Source of the DNA: Spirochaetota bacterium
GTDB lineage: Bacteria; Spirochaetota; Spirochaetia; Treponematales; Rectinemataceae
Length of the DNA: 64,000 nucleotides
Direction: 5' to 3'
Assembly: GCA_029265255.1 (NCBI GenBank)
Contig: JAJUJQ010000010.1
Span: 4,817 to 68,816 of the forward strand
A model generated the notes under the pieces. It did no database searches. It saw nothing but the letters and a program-made list of their open reading frames with translations, and was not told where the DNA came from. The translations under genes were made by a program, and so were the position numbers. Positions within the stretch are counted from its first letter, which is position 1. Every line of letters begins with the position of its first letter. Of this stretch, positions 8,447 through 17,182 are shown one piece after another.

Positions 8447-8932
8447 ATGACCATTGAAACCGTAAAGCTTGAAATTCCCGAGAATTGCAATATTGTTGTA
8501 GGGCAGACGCATTTCATCAAGAGCGTGGAAGACATCGCTGAAATCATGATGGCCTCGGTACCGGGCGTCAAATTCGGGCTTGCGTTCAATGAGGCGTCGG
8601 GCCCCTGTCTGATCCGCACCGAAGGGACCGATCCACCCCTCGTAAAGGCAGCTGAGACCATGGCCCGCGCGGTGGCCGCGGGACATACCTTCTATCTCGT
8701 GATCGGTCCGGGGGCTTTCCCTATAAATGTACTCGATCGGATCAAGGCCTGTCCGGAGGTATGCCGCGTCTTCTGCGCGACGGCCAATCCGGTTGAGGTG
8801 ATTCGTGCCGTAACGGAGCAGGGAGCGGGTATTCTTGGTGTGGTGGATGGTTTTTCGCCCAAGGGGACGGAGGGTGAGCAGGATAAGGCGGCCCGAAAGG
8901 CAATGCTTCGGAGGTTTGGCTACAAGTTTTAG
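8447..8932 (+). CDS. adenosine-specific kinase family protein
   Basis: The 161-residue protein matches the small family first described in hyperthermophilic archaea as adenosine-specific kinase. Visible hallmarks are VGQTHFIKSVEDIAE near the start, GVKFGLAFNEASG, HTFYLVIGPGAFPINVL, VFCATANPVEVI, and GVVDGFSPKG near the end. If the family assignment holds it converts adenosine to AMP or binds nucleotides. A strong ribosome binding site (AGGAGGAG) precedes ATG 8447. It is convergent with the cobalamin transporter. Confidence 0.8.
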   Translation: MTIETVKLEIPENCNIVVGQTHFIKSVEDIAEIMMASVPGVKFGLAFNEASGPCLIRTEGTDPPLVKAAETMARAVAAGHTFYLVIGPGAFPINVLDRIKACPEVCRVFCATANPVEVIRAVTEQGAGILGVVDGFSPKGTEGEQDKAARKAMLRRFGYKF

Positions 8933-8967
8933 TACACGGAGAGCGCGGCGGCGCGATCGCGTGAATC

Positions 8968-9909
8968 TCAGTGTGAGCGGCGCGAGCGAAACATGCCACT
9001 CTGCGCGTCGAAATAGACGCCAGGCAGATTGAACGCGCGGTCAATGGCTCCAGAACGGGCGATGAAAAATGGCGTCCCCGAGGAAAAACGGTGTTCCCGG
9101 TCCAGGAGCCAGAGCTCGTCAGCGCTGCGAAGCGCGAGCTCGATTTCGTGGGTGCAGAGAATGACGGCTTTTCGGGCCTGTCGGGCAAGGCGCTGCGCGA
9201 GATCGAATATCTCGATTCGGGAGGGAGCATCGAGGAAGGCTGTCGGTTCGTCGAGCATGAGAATGGGCGTATCTTGAGCCACCGCGCGCGCTATCTGCAC
9301 CTTTTGACGCTCACCGTCGGAGAGGCTTGTGAAGGCACGCCGGCCAAATCCGCTCATACCAACAAGCGCAAGTGCTTCCGCAATGTGCCGATGGTCTTCA
9401 GGGCTGAGTCGGTTGCGAGCGCTGGTAAAGGGATACCGTCCGAAGGCAACAAATTCCGCGACCGTCAGGTAGCCTGTTTCGATGTGCTCGTTGAACACGC
9501 ACGCAAGAAGCCCCGCCCGCTCTTCCACGCTAAGATGGTTCATGTTCTGCCCCGCAAGACTGATTGTCCCGGCAAGAGGTGGCTGAAGTCCCGCAAGTGT
9601 ACGAAGCAATGTGGATTTGCCAGCGCCATTGGGGCCGACCAGCGCGATAAGATGGCCTTCGATGGCGCGCACAGAAATACCGCGAGAAAGAACGGTCTGC
9701 GTGTGTCCCTGTTTCCAGCCGATGGCGAGATCGGATGCGGTCATCACAGGCTCCGTTTCCAGCGTGGAGGAATAGGGGGACATATCTCCAATTGCGGTAT
9801 GGAGGAGAAAGTCACCTGCCTTGGCAGGGGCAGTGCTGTGTCCATGGGAAGATGACGAGGCTGTATCAGGTATGCCAGGTACATGGCGAGGGCTCTGCCG
9901 CATGCTCAT
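8968..9909 (-). CDS. btuD: cobalamin-type ABC transporter ATP-binding protein
   Basis: ATPase of an FecCD/BtuCD-type importer. The Walker A is GPNGAGKST, the Q-loop region follows, the signature is LSDGERQK, and the Walker B is ILMLDEPTAFLD; the switch His is in LCTHEIE. About 60 non-conserved residues precede the ABC domain, so a shorter start (for example at the Met of VMTASDL) is possible. The start used here, 9909, has AAGGAG upstream and overlaps the permease stop by 4 nt. Assignment to cobalamin rather than heme or siderophore rests on the riboswitch upstream of the operon. Confidence 0.88.
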   Translation of the reverse strand: MSMRQSPRHVPGIPDTASSSSHGHSTAPAKAGDFLLHTAIGDMSPYSSTLETEPVMTASDLAIGWKQGHTQTVLSRGISVRAIEGHLIALVGPNGAGKSTLLRTLAGLQPPLAGTISLAGQNMNHLSVEERAGLLACVFNEHIETGYLTVAEFVAFGRYPFTSARNRLSPEDHRHIAEALALVGMSGFGRRAFTSLSDGERQKVQIARAVAQDTPILMLDEPTAFLDAPSRIEIFDLAQRLARQARKAVILCTHEIELALRSADELWLLDREHRFSSGTPFFIARSGAIDRAFNLPGVYFDAQSGMFRSRRSH

Positions 9910-10982
9910 GATTCGGTTCTCCTTAAAAACAGCGACATGATGAGCGGCGCGCCAATGAGCGCCAGCAGCGGGTTGACCGGCAGCATACCCTTGCCAGGGA
10001 GCGACGAAATGATATCGGCAAGCAGAGCAACACAGATACCGGTAAGGGCGGAGACAGGCAGGAGCAGACGGTGTTCTGCGCTGCGAGTAAGAAGCCGCGC
10101 TGCGTGCGGCGCGGCGATACCGAGAAACGCGATCGGGCCACAGAACGCCGTTGCACTCCCTGCGAGCACTGCCGCGGCGATCAGAAGCCGCGTTCTCGAC
10201 GCGCGGACTCGAATGCCGATCGTCGTGGCGAAGCGCTCTCCAACAAGAAAGGCATTCAGGGATTTCGTGTCGCGCAGCGCGAGCACAAAGCCACCGATCA
10301 CCGCGCCCGCGAACCATGGGATTTCCTTCCAGGTGACGCCGCCAAAAGAGCCATAGGTCCATGCCAAGTACAGTTGCACTTTTTGAGGCGCTCCAAAATA
10401 CACGAGTAGCGAAACGACGCTCGACGCAAGATACCCGACCAGAATTCCCATGATAAGGACGGTCACTACCTGCTCAAATCGCCGCGCGATCAACAGAATG
10501 AGAACGAGCACAGCCCCTGCGCCCAGACTGGCGGCGATAACCAGCATGAAGTAGCCGAGCGGAGGGAGGCTGCCGATCATGGTAGCCGACGAGCCTGCGG
10601 CACTTCCAGTGAACATCAGAAGTGCGACGCCGATCGAGGCGCCAGCTCCGATGCCTAGCGAGTCTGGGCCTGCCAGAGGGTTTCTGAATATTGACTGCAG
10701 AATGAGACCTGCTGAAGCAAGCCCCCCGCCGGCAAGGATTGCCGTGAGCAGCTTGGGAAGCCTGAAGATCCTGATAATGGTATCCCATTCTTCGCGCGGC
10801 GGGGTTCCGATAAGAACCTGCCAAATGGCACTGAGCGGAATGCGTACGGAGCCCACCGCGCTGTCGATAAGCGAAAGCAGCGCCGCGAACGCCGCAAGAC
10901 CCGCAAGCAGAAGCCAGCGATGGCTCCGTGCCCTTTGGTATTCGCCACCAGGCGGCGACAGCGGTTCATTCACCGCGTTCAC
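9906..10982 (-). CDS. btuC: cobalamin-type ABC transporter permease, FecCD family
   Basis: A polytopic inner-membrane protein of 358 residues with the FecCD pattern: LPKLLTAILAGGGLASAG, then NPLAGPDSLGIGAGA, and GFVLALRDTKSLN before the last helices, with GIAAPHAARLL near residue 290. It forms the membrane channel of the importer together with the ATPase and the binding protein on either side. Start and stop overlap both neighbours by 4 nt, which is typical of tightly coupled operons. Confidence 0.9.
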   Translation of the reverse strand: MNAVNEPLSPPGGEYQRARSHRWLLLAGLAAFAALLSLIDSAVGSVRIPLSAIWQVLIGTPPREEWDTIIRIFRLPKLLTAILAGGGLASAGLILQSIFRNPLAGPDSLGIGAGASIGVALLMFTGSAAGSSATMIGSLPPLGYFMLVIAASLGAGAVLVLILLIARRFEQVVTVLIMGILVGYLASSVVSLLVYFGAPQKVQLYLAWTYGSFGGVTWKEIPWFAGAVIGGFVLALRDTKSLNAFLVGERFATTIGIRVRASRTRLLIAAAVLAGSATAFCGPIAFLGIAAPHAARLLTRSAEHRLLLPVSALTGICVALLADIISSLPGKGMLPVNPLLALIGAPLIMSLFLRRTES

Positions 10983-12151
10983 TCCTCAATTTTCCGGTAG
11001 TAGGTAAACGTATGGCCGGGCAGCAGTTCCGGATGGAACATTGCTACCAGGTCGGCCAGCACGAGGTGTGGGTTCATCACGGCCGATTCAAAATAATCGT
11101 TGCCGCCGCTAGGTGACATGCGGCGATCGTTGTTCCATACATTGCCCTTTTTTAGTACAGGAAGGGAGGCGAATCGGGAATCGATCGCTCGTACATCCGC
11201 AAGCTTGCGGGTTCCATAACCCGGATTCAGCCAGACATCGGCTCCAAGCGCCCGTTCGAATACCGCTTCCACCGAGAGCGTAAGACCACCGCTCTCCCGG
11301 TTGTCTGCCCAAAGATAGGCACCACCTGCGTCGGCAATGAGACGCGCCATGTAGCTCTGTCCACCGGAAACGGTCCATACGCCTTGGAAAGGACCATTCA
11401 CGAGGACTTTGGGCTGTGCAGCGCTTCCTTTGACAAAACTTCCGGCTGCCAGGGCCTTCAATCTGGTGTATTCGGCCCGCACGGTCTCGAGCCGTGCCAA
11501 TGCGATCTGTTCTTTATTATAGAATGCAGCCAGAAAAACCGCCCATTGCGCGCGGATCAAGGGATCCTGTTCATTCCATTCCCCGAGCAGAACGACCGGC
11601 AAACCTGCTTCCTGCATTTTGGGAAAAGTGTCCCATTCGTTCCCAAGTCCGTAATTGAAAATAACCTCAGGCTTGAGGGCAACGAGCCGTTCGATATCGG
11701 GTACCCAGTTTTTGGTGGTTTCCACTACTTTCCCAGCCGCAATACGAGCGCGCAGTGCAGGGCTGTAGACAAAACCAGCATTATCGACACCAACGATCGA
11801 ATCGAGTTCGCCGATGGTCTCAAGCGCCGGAATATAGGTCGTCGAATAGAGCACGGCGCGCTGAACCGGTACCGGCACGAAAAGGTCCGCCCTGATATCC
11901 CGTGGCGCCTGCGACCCGCGCGGGTAGAGCACGTAGACCTTTTTGCTCGTGGAACCGGGCCACAGCTTTGAGACAGTGAGGACCTTGTATCCTTGCCGAT
12001 TCTCAATGGTAAAGCCGGCATCCGCACTGATACCGGTGAACGCGGCGGTGCCGCTGCCTACAGGAACACCCGAAAGATTCTGCGCGAAGCCTTCGTATGT
12101 AGAGATAATGACGAACAGGAATGCAAGGAAAATGCCAGCCAATCGCCGCAT
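10979..12151 (-). CDS. btuF: cobalamin-type ABC transporter substrate-binding protein
   Basis: A periplasmic class III binding protein (390 residues). The Sec signal peptide MRRLAGIFLAFLFVII is cleaved near EGFAQ, with no lipobox Cys. The two lobes carry AVLYSTTYIPALETIGELDSIVGVD and, after the linker helix, LVALKPEVIFNYG. Start 12151 has GGAGGAGG upstream; the frame extends further 5' but into the riboswitch. It is the first gene of the operon and lies directly behind the riboswitch, so its product probably captures cobalamin or a related corrinoid. Confidence 0.88.
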   Translation of the reverse strand: MRRLAGIFLAFLFVIISTYEGFAQNLSGVPVGSGTAAFTGISADAGFTIENRQGYKVLTVSKLWPGSTSKKVYVLYPRGSQAPRDIRADLFVPVPVQRAVLYSTTYIPALETIGELDSIVGVDNAGFVYSPALRARIAAGKVVETTKNWVPDIERLVALKPEVIFNYGLGNEWDTFPKMQEAGLPVVLLGEWNEQDPLIRAQWAVFLAAFYNKEQIALARLETVRAEYTRLKALAAGSFVKGSAAQPKVLVNGPFQGVWTVSGGQSYMARLIADAGGAYLWADNRESGGLTLSVEAVFERALGADVWLNPGYGTRKLADVRAIDSRFASLPVLKKGNVWNNDRRMSPSGGNDYFESAVMNPHLVLADLVAMFHPELLPGHTFTYYRKIEE

Positions 12152-12190
12152 ACCCTCCTCCTCCCACCGAAGAAGATGGATACTGCCGCT

Positions 12191-12456
12191 CCGGGCAGGT
12201 TTCCTGGCTTGCCGGTTGCACGAAATTCTGTGCACTGCGAATCCGTCCTTCCCGGTGCTCCTCCTGAATGGTGGAGAGCAGCTAGTGGACCAGCATGGTA
12301 CTTTGAAAACGCCACCTGAGGCGACTTTTTCAACTCCAGCGCGAGCTGAGGAAGTCACCTGGATTCGCAGCAACCGGCTCACAGTAGCGGGGGCTGCGGT
12401 GGTCTTGCACCACCTTCCCTTTTCCCTCCGGACAGCGACGCCGGCCTAAGGGCACC
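12191..12456 (-). promoter_or_regulatory. cobalamin (AdoCbl-type) riboswitch
   Basis: Read on the minus strand, this leader contains the conserved core of the B12 element: GGTGCAA, then CCGCAGCCCCCGCTACTGTG, an intervening variable arm, and the 3' block GCCAGGAAACCTGCC. It sits just upstream of the btuF start. In this class, binding of adenosylcobalamin folds the RNA so that downstream expression is reduced, which makes this a feedback switch on corrinoid uptake. Boundaries are estimated. Confidence 0.93.
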
Positions 12457-12596
12457 ACGGAGCGCGTATATACTCATACTATATCAGGGTGTGCGATTGT
12501 GGCTAGATATTGCGGCCAATGACGCTTTGATGCGCGGGCTGGTGGTGGTGCTCCCAAAAGGCGGGCGCAAAGGCCGGAGGTTCTGTACTTTACGCG
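12457..12596. other. intergenic stretch upstream of the riboswitch
   Basis: The gap between the serine hydrolase stop and the riboswitch holds TATAGT and TATATA hexamers on the minus strand around 12466-12485, a likely -10 region for the btu operon. No convincing -35 is visible. Nothing else was recognised. Confidence 0.3.
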
Positions 12597-13778
12597 TCAG
12601 CCAGGCCCCAGTGTCTGCGCAATTTCCTCCATGATTTCGATCCTGAACGGATCAATCATGGGAGGTGGGAGACACGCCAGTCTATTGGTTAGGATAGCGA
12701 TGGAGAGATGTGCTTCAGGCAGTATGGCGAGCATGGTCCCAGTAAAACCGGTATGGCCGCATCCATTTCGGTATCGTGAACCGAATTGAAAACCAAGACC
12801 ACGCCCGGTACCAGTATCCTTTATCGCCAGCGCTGCCAGCGATGGATCGAGCAATCCAGCGTCGCTGCCAGAATCGTCCAGATAAATATTCCCCAAATGG
12901 CACAAGTCTTTTGCGGTAGAGAAAAGCCCCGCGTGACCAGCAACGCCTCCGAAGTAGTACCAGCAATTGCCGTCGTTTGCTTCTCCGAGGATTTGTGCGG
13001 TATTCGACCGCCAGCCGGAAAACCGCATCCCCAGCGCGGCCACCATGTCCTGTTCGATCTGGTTTCCGCGTTCCGTTGGCGCATATGCGCGAGCGGCCAG
13101 GCGCTGATTGCCGAGAGGCCGATATCCTGTGGATTCAAGCCCTCGCGGATCAAGCACTAGCGTCTTCAGCGCTTGGTCGAGGCTCATGCCGGTAAGGAAA
13201 GAAATTGCGATGCCGACAAGCATGAAATTGATATCAGAATAGATCGTTTCTACCTTGCGGGGGTAGCGATGGAGGAATTCCTCAAAGCAGCACACAAAGT
13301 CAGAAGGCATGGGGCTATGGAAGGACACCGCGTCGTGGCGGGGCAGATCGTCGCTGTGCATCTCCCGGCACGCGTAGAATGGGAACCAGGCGTGAAGCCC
13401 GCTCGAATGTGTAAGAAGGGCACGCAGGGTTATCGGGGGATCTTTGAGAGCGCCGAGCAGAGAAGCGAGCGGCTGCGGAACAGCTTCAGCGGCTGGTTGA
13501 TCCAGGGAGGTCTTTCCCATCGTGACGAGTCTGAGGAGGGCCGTGGTGCTGAAGAGCTTTGTGAGGGAGGCGATATCGAAGAGAGTCTGGGGAGACGCGG
13601 GAATATACAATGGAATGCATTCTGGTGTTATCGGAACCGCCGCCGTCCCTTCCGCGATTTCGCATGCGAGGTCGCAGCCCTGTTCAATTCTGGCGACGGC
13701 ACAGGTAAAGAGCCGCTTTAAGATGCCTTCCCTGAGCAGGCGGCGCAGCCTCGTCTCGAGCATCACATTACGCGTCAT
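12597..13778 (-). CDS. cytoplasmic serine hydrolase, beta-lactamase/DD-peptidase family
   Basis: A penicillin-binding-protein-like serine hydrolase of 393 residues. The nucleophile motif SLTK (SxxK) is in FDIASLTKLFSTTALL, the second motif is YSD in ETIYSDINFML, and the third is HTG (GCGHTGFTGTM). No signal peptide is visible, which suggests a cytoplasmic enzyme acting on imported peptides or amides, not on the wall itself. The start overlaps the GNAT gene by 11 nt if 13778 is used; an ATG at 13763 would avoid this. It is the last gene of the probable muropeptide-salvage operon. Confidence 0.82.
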   Translation of the reverse strand: MTRNVMLETRLRRLLREGILKRLFTCAVARIEQGCDLACEIAEGTAAVPITPECIPLYIPASPQTLFDIASLTKLFSTTALLRLVTMGKTSLDQPAAEAVPQPLASLLGALKDPPITLRALLTHSSGLHAWFPFYACREMHSDDLPRHDAVSFHSPMPSDFVCCFEEFLHRYPRKVETIYSDINFMLVGIAISFLTGMSLDQALKTLVLDPRGLESTGYRPLGNQRLAARAYAPTERGNQIEQDMVAALGMRFSGWRSNTAQILGEANDGNCWYYFGGVAGHAGLFSTAKDLCHLGNIYLDDSGSDAGLLDPSLAALAIKDTGTGRGLGFQFGSRYRNGCGHTGFTGTMLAILPEAHLSIAILTNRLACLPPPMIDPFRIEIMEEIAQTLGPG

Positions 13779-14250
13779 GGCGCTTGTACATGATCAGTTC
13801 GTCAATGTTTGGCCGCACAAATTGCTCAAGACGACCGGCGATCGAATACCCATGAGCCTCGTAAAACTTGATTGCTCTGTCATTGAAGTCGGATACGAGA
13901 AGCAGCCATGCGCGGCCGTACGATTGAGTGCGCGATTCGAATTCATTCAGAAGCAGCGCCCCCACTCCCTTGCTCCGGATCGATTGGTCGACCGCGATGA
14001 GCTTAAGGTGCGGCGCGGCCCCGAAGGCCCCAGCCGGTTCCACCCATGCAAATCCGAGGATGCCATGAGACGCTGTTTCCGAGCTCTCGCGGGCGACGAG
14101 AAGCAGGGCGCCCTGCTCGAGCCGCTCTTTGATTTTCCGCGTCATGGTGGCTGGTATGAATCCATAGCGCTTGCCTATTTCCGTCGCGCACGCGATTCTC
14201 ACGCAATCCGGAATGTCTTCCGGCGTTCCTGCTTCAATGCGTACGTTCAT
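13768..14250 (-). CDS. GNAT-family N-acetyltransferase
   Basis: A 160-residue acetyl-CoA-dependent transferase. The acetyl-CoA pyrophosphate loop is in LIAVDQSIRSKGVGALLL (Q/RxxGxG/A type, residues ~82-99), followed by a C-terminal NDRAIKFYEAHGYS block that is common in the family. AGGAGGAG precedes the start. It lies between a dipeptide transporter and a serine hydrolase, so it may acetylate a product of imported cell-wall peptides; the substrate is not known. Confidence 0.85.
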   Translation of the reverse strand: MNVRIEAGTPEDIPDCVRIACATEIGKRYGFIPATMTRKIKERLEQGALLLVARESSETASHGILGFAWVEPAGAFGAAPHLKLIAVDQSIRSKGVGALLLNEFESRTQSYGRAWLLLVSDFNDRAIKFYEAHGYSIAGRLEQFVRPNIDELIMYKRHDA

Positions 14251-14296
14251 CGCTCCTCCTCTGTGGTTCAGCCCCGTGCGAGTTTGATACGCGTAC

Positions 14297-15304
14297 TCAA
14301 TACAGGTGGCATGCGACCTGGTGCCCTTCGGAATATTCTTTCAACACAGGCCGCTCCGCCTGACACCGATCCATTGCCTCTGGACAACGTTCTACAAAAG
14401 GACAGCCCCTGCGTTCTCTGAGGAGTGAGGGCACATCGCCTTTGAGAATGATACGGCTGCGTGTCCGTTCGCGGGGCGGATCGGGTATCGGTACCGCGGA
14501 AAGCAGGGCTTTTGTATACGGGTGCAGCGGTTGTTCGTACAAGTGTCGGGAAGGGGCGATCTCGGCAATTGTGCCGAGGTACATGACGATGATTCGGTCA
14601 CAGAAATACTCAACTACCGCCAGATTGTGCGCGATGAACAGGTAGGTAAGCCCCAGTTCCTTCTGTAAATCTTTCATGAGATTGAGTATCTGCGATTGTA
14701 TCGATACATCGAGTGCGCTGACTGGCTCATCCGCGATGATTAGCCTGGGCGACAGCGCCAGCGCGCGGGCTATCCCAATGCGCTGCCGCTGTCCGCCTGA
14801 GAATTCATGCGGATATCGCGACGCGAATTCACGCGCAAGTCCCACTTTGTCCATGAGCACCAGAACTCGCTTGCGGATTTCCTTTTCGCTGAGGGTTACA
14901 ATGCCCCGGCGCGCAAATATTCGCAGCGGTTCGGCAATGCATTCCAAGGCGTTCATCCGGGGATCAAGCGAAGAATAGGGATCCTGAAACACCATCTGGA
15001 AATGCTGCCGGGCTTCAATAAGCGCATGGGTCGAAACGCGGCTTAGATCTTTGCCCATAAACCAGACCGAGCCGTCGGTGATATGCTCGAGCCGGGCGAT
15101 GGCCCGCGCTGTTGTCGATTTGCCGCATCCCGATTCACCAACGAGCCCCACAGACTCGCCTTCGCGGATGGAAAAGCTTATGTCGTCGACGGCCTTGAGC
15201 CAGCCGATTCGCTTTTTGATAATAATGCCCTGCTCGATAGGGAAGTAGACCTTGAGATTTCTTACATCGAGGAGGATCTCGACGGGGTCATGGCTGTTGC
15301 TCAT
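14297..15304 (-). CDS. dppF: dipeptide/oligopeptide ABC transporter ATP-binding protein, DppF/OppF type
   Basis: ATPase with Walker A GESGCGKST, signature FSGGQRQRIGIARALAL, Walker B LIIADEPVSALD, and the C-terminal oligopeptide/dipeptide region ending in a cysteine cluster (CPFVERCPEAMDRC) typical of this subfamily. Start 15304 overlaps the stop of the paired ATPase by 4 nt; an upstream in-frame Met exists. It works with the adjoining DppD-like ATPase, two permeases and a binding protein. The specificity is not determined by the ATPases. Confidence 0.93.
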   Translation of the reverse strand: MSNSHDPVEILLDVRNLKVYFPIEQGIIIKKRIGWLKAVDDISFSIREGESVGLVGESGCGKSTTARAIARLEHITDGSVWFMGKDLSRVSTHALIEARQHFQMVFQDPYSSLDPRMNALECIAEPLRIFARRGIVTLSEKEIRKRVLVLMDKVGLAREFASRYPHEFSGGQRQRIGIARALALSPRLIIADEPVSALDVSIQSQILNLMKDLQKELGLTYLFIAHNLAVVEYFCDRIIVMYLGTIAEIAPSRHLYEQPLHPYTKALLSAVPIPDPPRERTRSRIILKGDVPSLLRERRGCPFVERCPEAMDRCQAERPVLKEYSEGHQVACHLY

Positions 15305-16341
15305 TGTGTGCCCTCCGCGGCTGATGCATAGAGCCAGCATCGAACCATATGCGGCTGAGCGCCCGGCTGATATTCACGCATCTGGTCCAGGAGATACTCC
15401 CTCGGATATCGCATGCGGCATATCGGCATGGCCGATTCGCATCGCGGCGCGAACGCGCATCCCTTGGGCACATCGACAAGGCTCGGCGGCGCGCCTGGAA
15501 TGGAATAGAGCCGCTCGGACCAGGCGCGATCGATACGGGGTACCGAATGCAGCAGACCTCGGGTATAGGGGTGGCCAGGGTTTCTAAACAGCGAGTCCAC
15601 TGGCGCTTGCTCAACGATCTTGCCGGCATACATGACCGCGACAGAATCGCACATGCCTGCGACGATGCCGAGGTCGTGAGTTATCAGGATGACCGACATG
15701 GTCCTTGTATGGGAAAGGTGCCTGATGAGGTCCAGAATTTGCGCCTGTATGGTCACATCAAGGGCAGTTGTCGGTTCGTCGGCGATAAGCAGGTCTGGAT
15801 TGCAACTGATGGCCATGGCGATCATAACCCGTTGGCGCATGCCGCCTGAAAACTGGTGCGGATACTCTTGCGCGCGGCGTTCCGCGTCCGGGATGCCCAC
15901 TGCCTTGAGCAGCTCCACCGCCTTGGCTTCCGCCTCTTTGCGCTTCATGCCGAAATGCAATTCGAGGCTTTCGGCAATCTGCAGCGAAATCCTGAGCAGC
16001 GGATTCAGCGAGCTCATGGGGTCCTGGAAGATCATGGCAATATTTCCACCTCTAATCATGCGCATGTCTTCCTCGCCGCAGGAAAGAAGATTCTTGCCAT
16101 TGAAAAGGATTTCTCCTTCGGCGAAGATCCCTGGAGGTACGGGAATGAGCCTGAGAATTGAGAGATTCGTGACGCTCTTTCCCGAGCCCGATTCTCCTAC
16201 GATGCCGATGATCTCTCCCCTCCGCACGTCAAAGGATACGTCATCGACAGCCTTTACCATGCCCGCGGTGGTATCAAACCAGGTGCGTAGATGACGGACG
16301 CTGAGGATAGTGCTCTGTTCAGATCTCGATTGCTGGGTCAT
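15301..16341 (-). CDS. dppD: dipeptide/oligopeptide ABC transporter ATP-binding protein, DppD/OppD type
   Basis: The second ATPase of the pair, 346 residues. Walker A is GESGSGKSV, the signature is FSGGMRQRVMIAMAI, and Walker B is LLIADEPTTALD. The C-terminal domain carries the cysteine-containing CAFAPRCESAMPICR segment seen in DppD proteins. AGGAG lies just before the start codon at 16341, and the upstream permease ends 3 nt away. Confidence 0.93.
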   Translation of the reverse strand: MTQQSRSEQSTILSVRHLRTWFDTTAGMVKAVDDVSFDVRRGEIIGIVGESGSGKSVTNLSILRLIPVPPGIFAEGEILFNGKNLLSCGEEDMRMIRGGNIAMIFQDPMSSLNPLLRISLQIAESLELHFGMKRKEAEAKAVELLKAVGIPDAERRAQEYPHQFSGGMRQRVMIAMAISCNPDLLIADEPTTALDVTIQAQILDLIRHLSHTRTMSVILITHDLGIVAGMCDSVAVMYAGKIVEQAPVDSLFRNPGHPYTRGLLHSVPRIDRAWSERLYSIPGAPPSLVDVPKGCAFAPRCESAMPICRMRYPREYLLDQMREYQPGAQPHMVRCWLYASAAEGTQ

Positions 16342-16344
16342 GGG

Positions 16345-17181
16345 TTACTCCTGCCTGATATTCCTGAGCCTGGGGTCGAGCAAGTCGCGCAGACCATCTC
16401 CCAGCAGATTGAATCCGAGCACAAGAAACATGATGGCAAGGCCCGGGTAAATTGCTGTCCATGGTGCAAGCAGCATGACCTTTCGCGCACTTGCCAGCAT
16501 ATTGCCCCAGGAAGGGTAAGGCGGCTGGACGCCGAGGCCGAGGAAGCTCAAGGCAGATTCGAGCAGTATCGCGACACTCAGCGAAAGCGAAGACTGCACG
16601 ATAATCGGCATCATGATATTTGGCAGCAAGTGTTTTCGGAGCACGAATCGCCGATCCGCTCCGCAGGAAAACGCCGCACGCACGAATTCGTTGGAGATGA
16701 TCTGAAGAACCGCTGCGCGGCTGATTCGCGCAAATTGCGGCACGTACACTATGGCGATAGCGATGATGACATTATAGGTGTGCTCTCCCAGTACTGCCAT
16801 CACGAAAATAGCCAGCAGCAGCGAGGGGAACGAAAACAGGATATCGGCGATTCGCATGAGCCAATGATCCCACGCGCCGCCAAGAAAACCCGCCCACATG
16901 CCGAGCGTCGTCCCTGCGATTGCGCCAAGCGTCGTTGCGCACACGGAGATAAGAATCGAAATGCCCGCGCCTTTCATAATCCGACTCAGTATGTCCCGCC
17001 CGAATTCATCTGTACCAAAAAGATGACCGGTTGCGAATGAAGGCGGCTCGAGCAGGTGGGTCGGGTTCATTTTCAAAGGATCGAAGGGGAGCCAGATTTG
17101 GGCTGTCAGCGCGACCAGCGCATAAAAGATAACAAGCGAAAGACCGATAACTATGATTGGATTTTTTTTTCGCGCTGCCAT
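16345..17181 (-). CDS. dppC: dipeptide ABC transporter permease, DppC/OppC type
   Basis: An integral membrane protein of 278 residues. It begins with a cytoplasmic basic stretch and a first transmembrane helix, then HLFGTDEFGRDILSRIMKGA, the hallmark at the entry of DppC proteins. The EAA loop is in RAAFSCGADRRFVLRKHLLPN, and the C-terminal LGLGVQPPYPSWGNML block is typical. It pairs with the DppB-like permease, whose stop lies 1 nt upstream of its start. Confidence 0.93.
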   Translation of the reverse strand: MAARKKNPIIVIGLSLVIFYALVALTAQIWLPFDPLKMNPTHLLEPPSFATGHLFGTDEFGRDILSRIMKGAGISILISVCATTLGAIAGTTLGMWAGFLGGAWDHWLMRIADILFSFPSLLLAIFVMAVLGEHTYNVIIAIAIVYVPQFARISRAAVLQIISNEFVRAAFSCGADRRFVLRKHLLPNIMMPIIVQSSLSLSVAILLESALSFLGLGVQPPYPSWGNMLASARKVMLLAPWTAIYPGLAIMFLVLGFNLLGDGLRDLLDPRLRNIRQE

Positions 17182-17182
17182 C

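Noticed and set aside
9910..10362. N-terminal extension of the btuD frame into btuC
   Set aside because: It would overlap the permease gene by about 450 nt. AAGGAG and the 4-nt overlap place the start at 9909.
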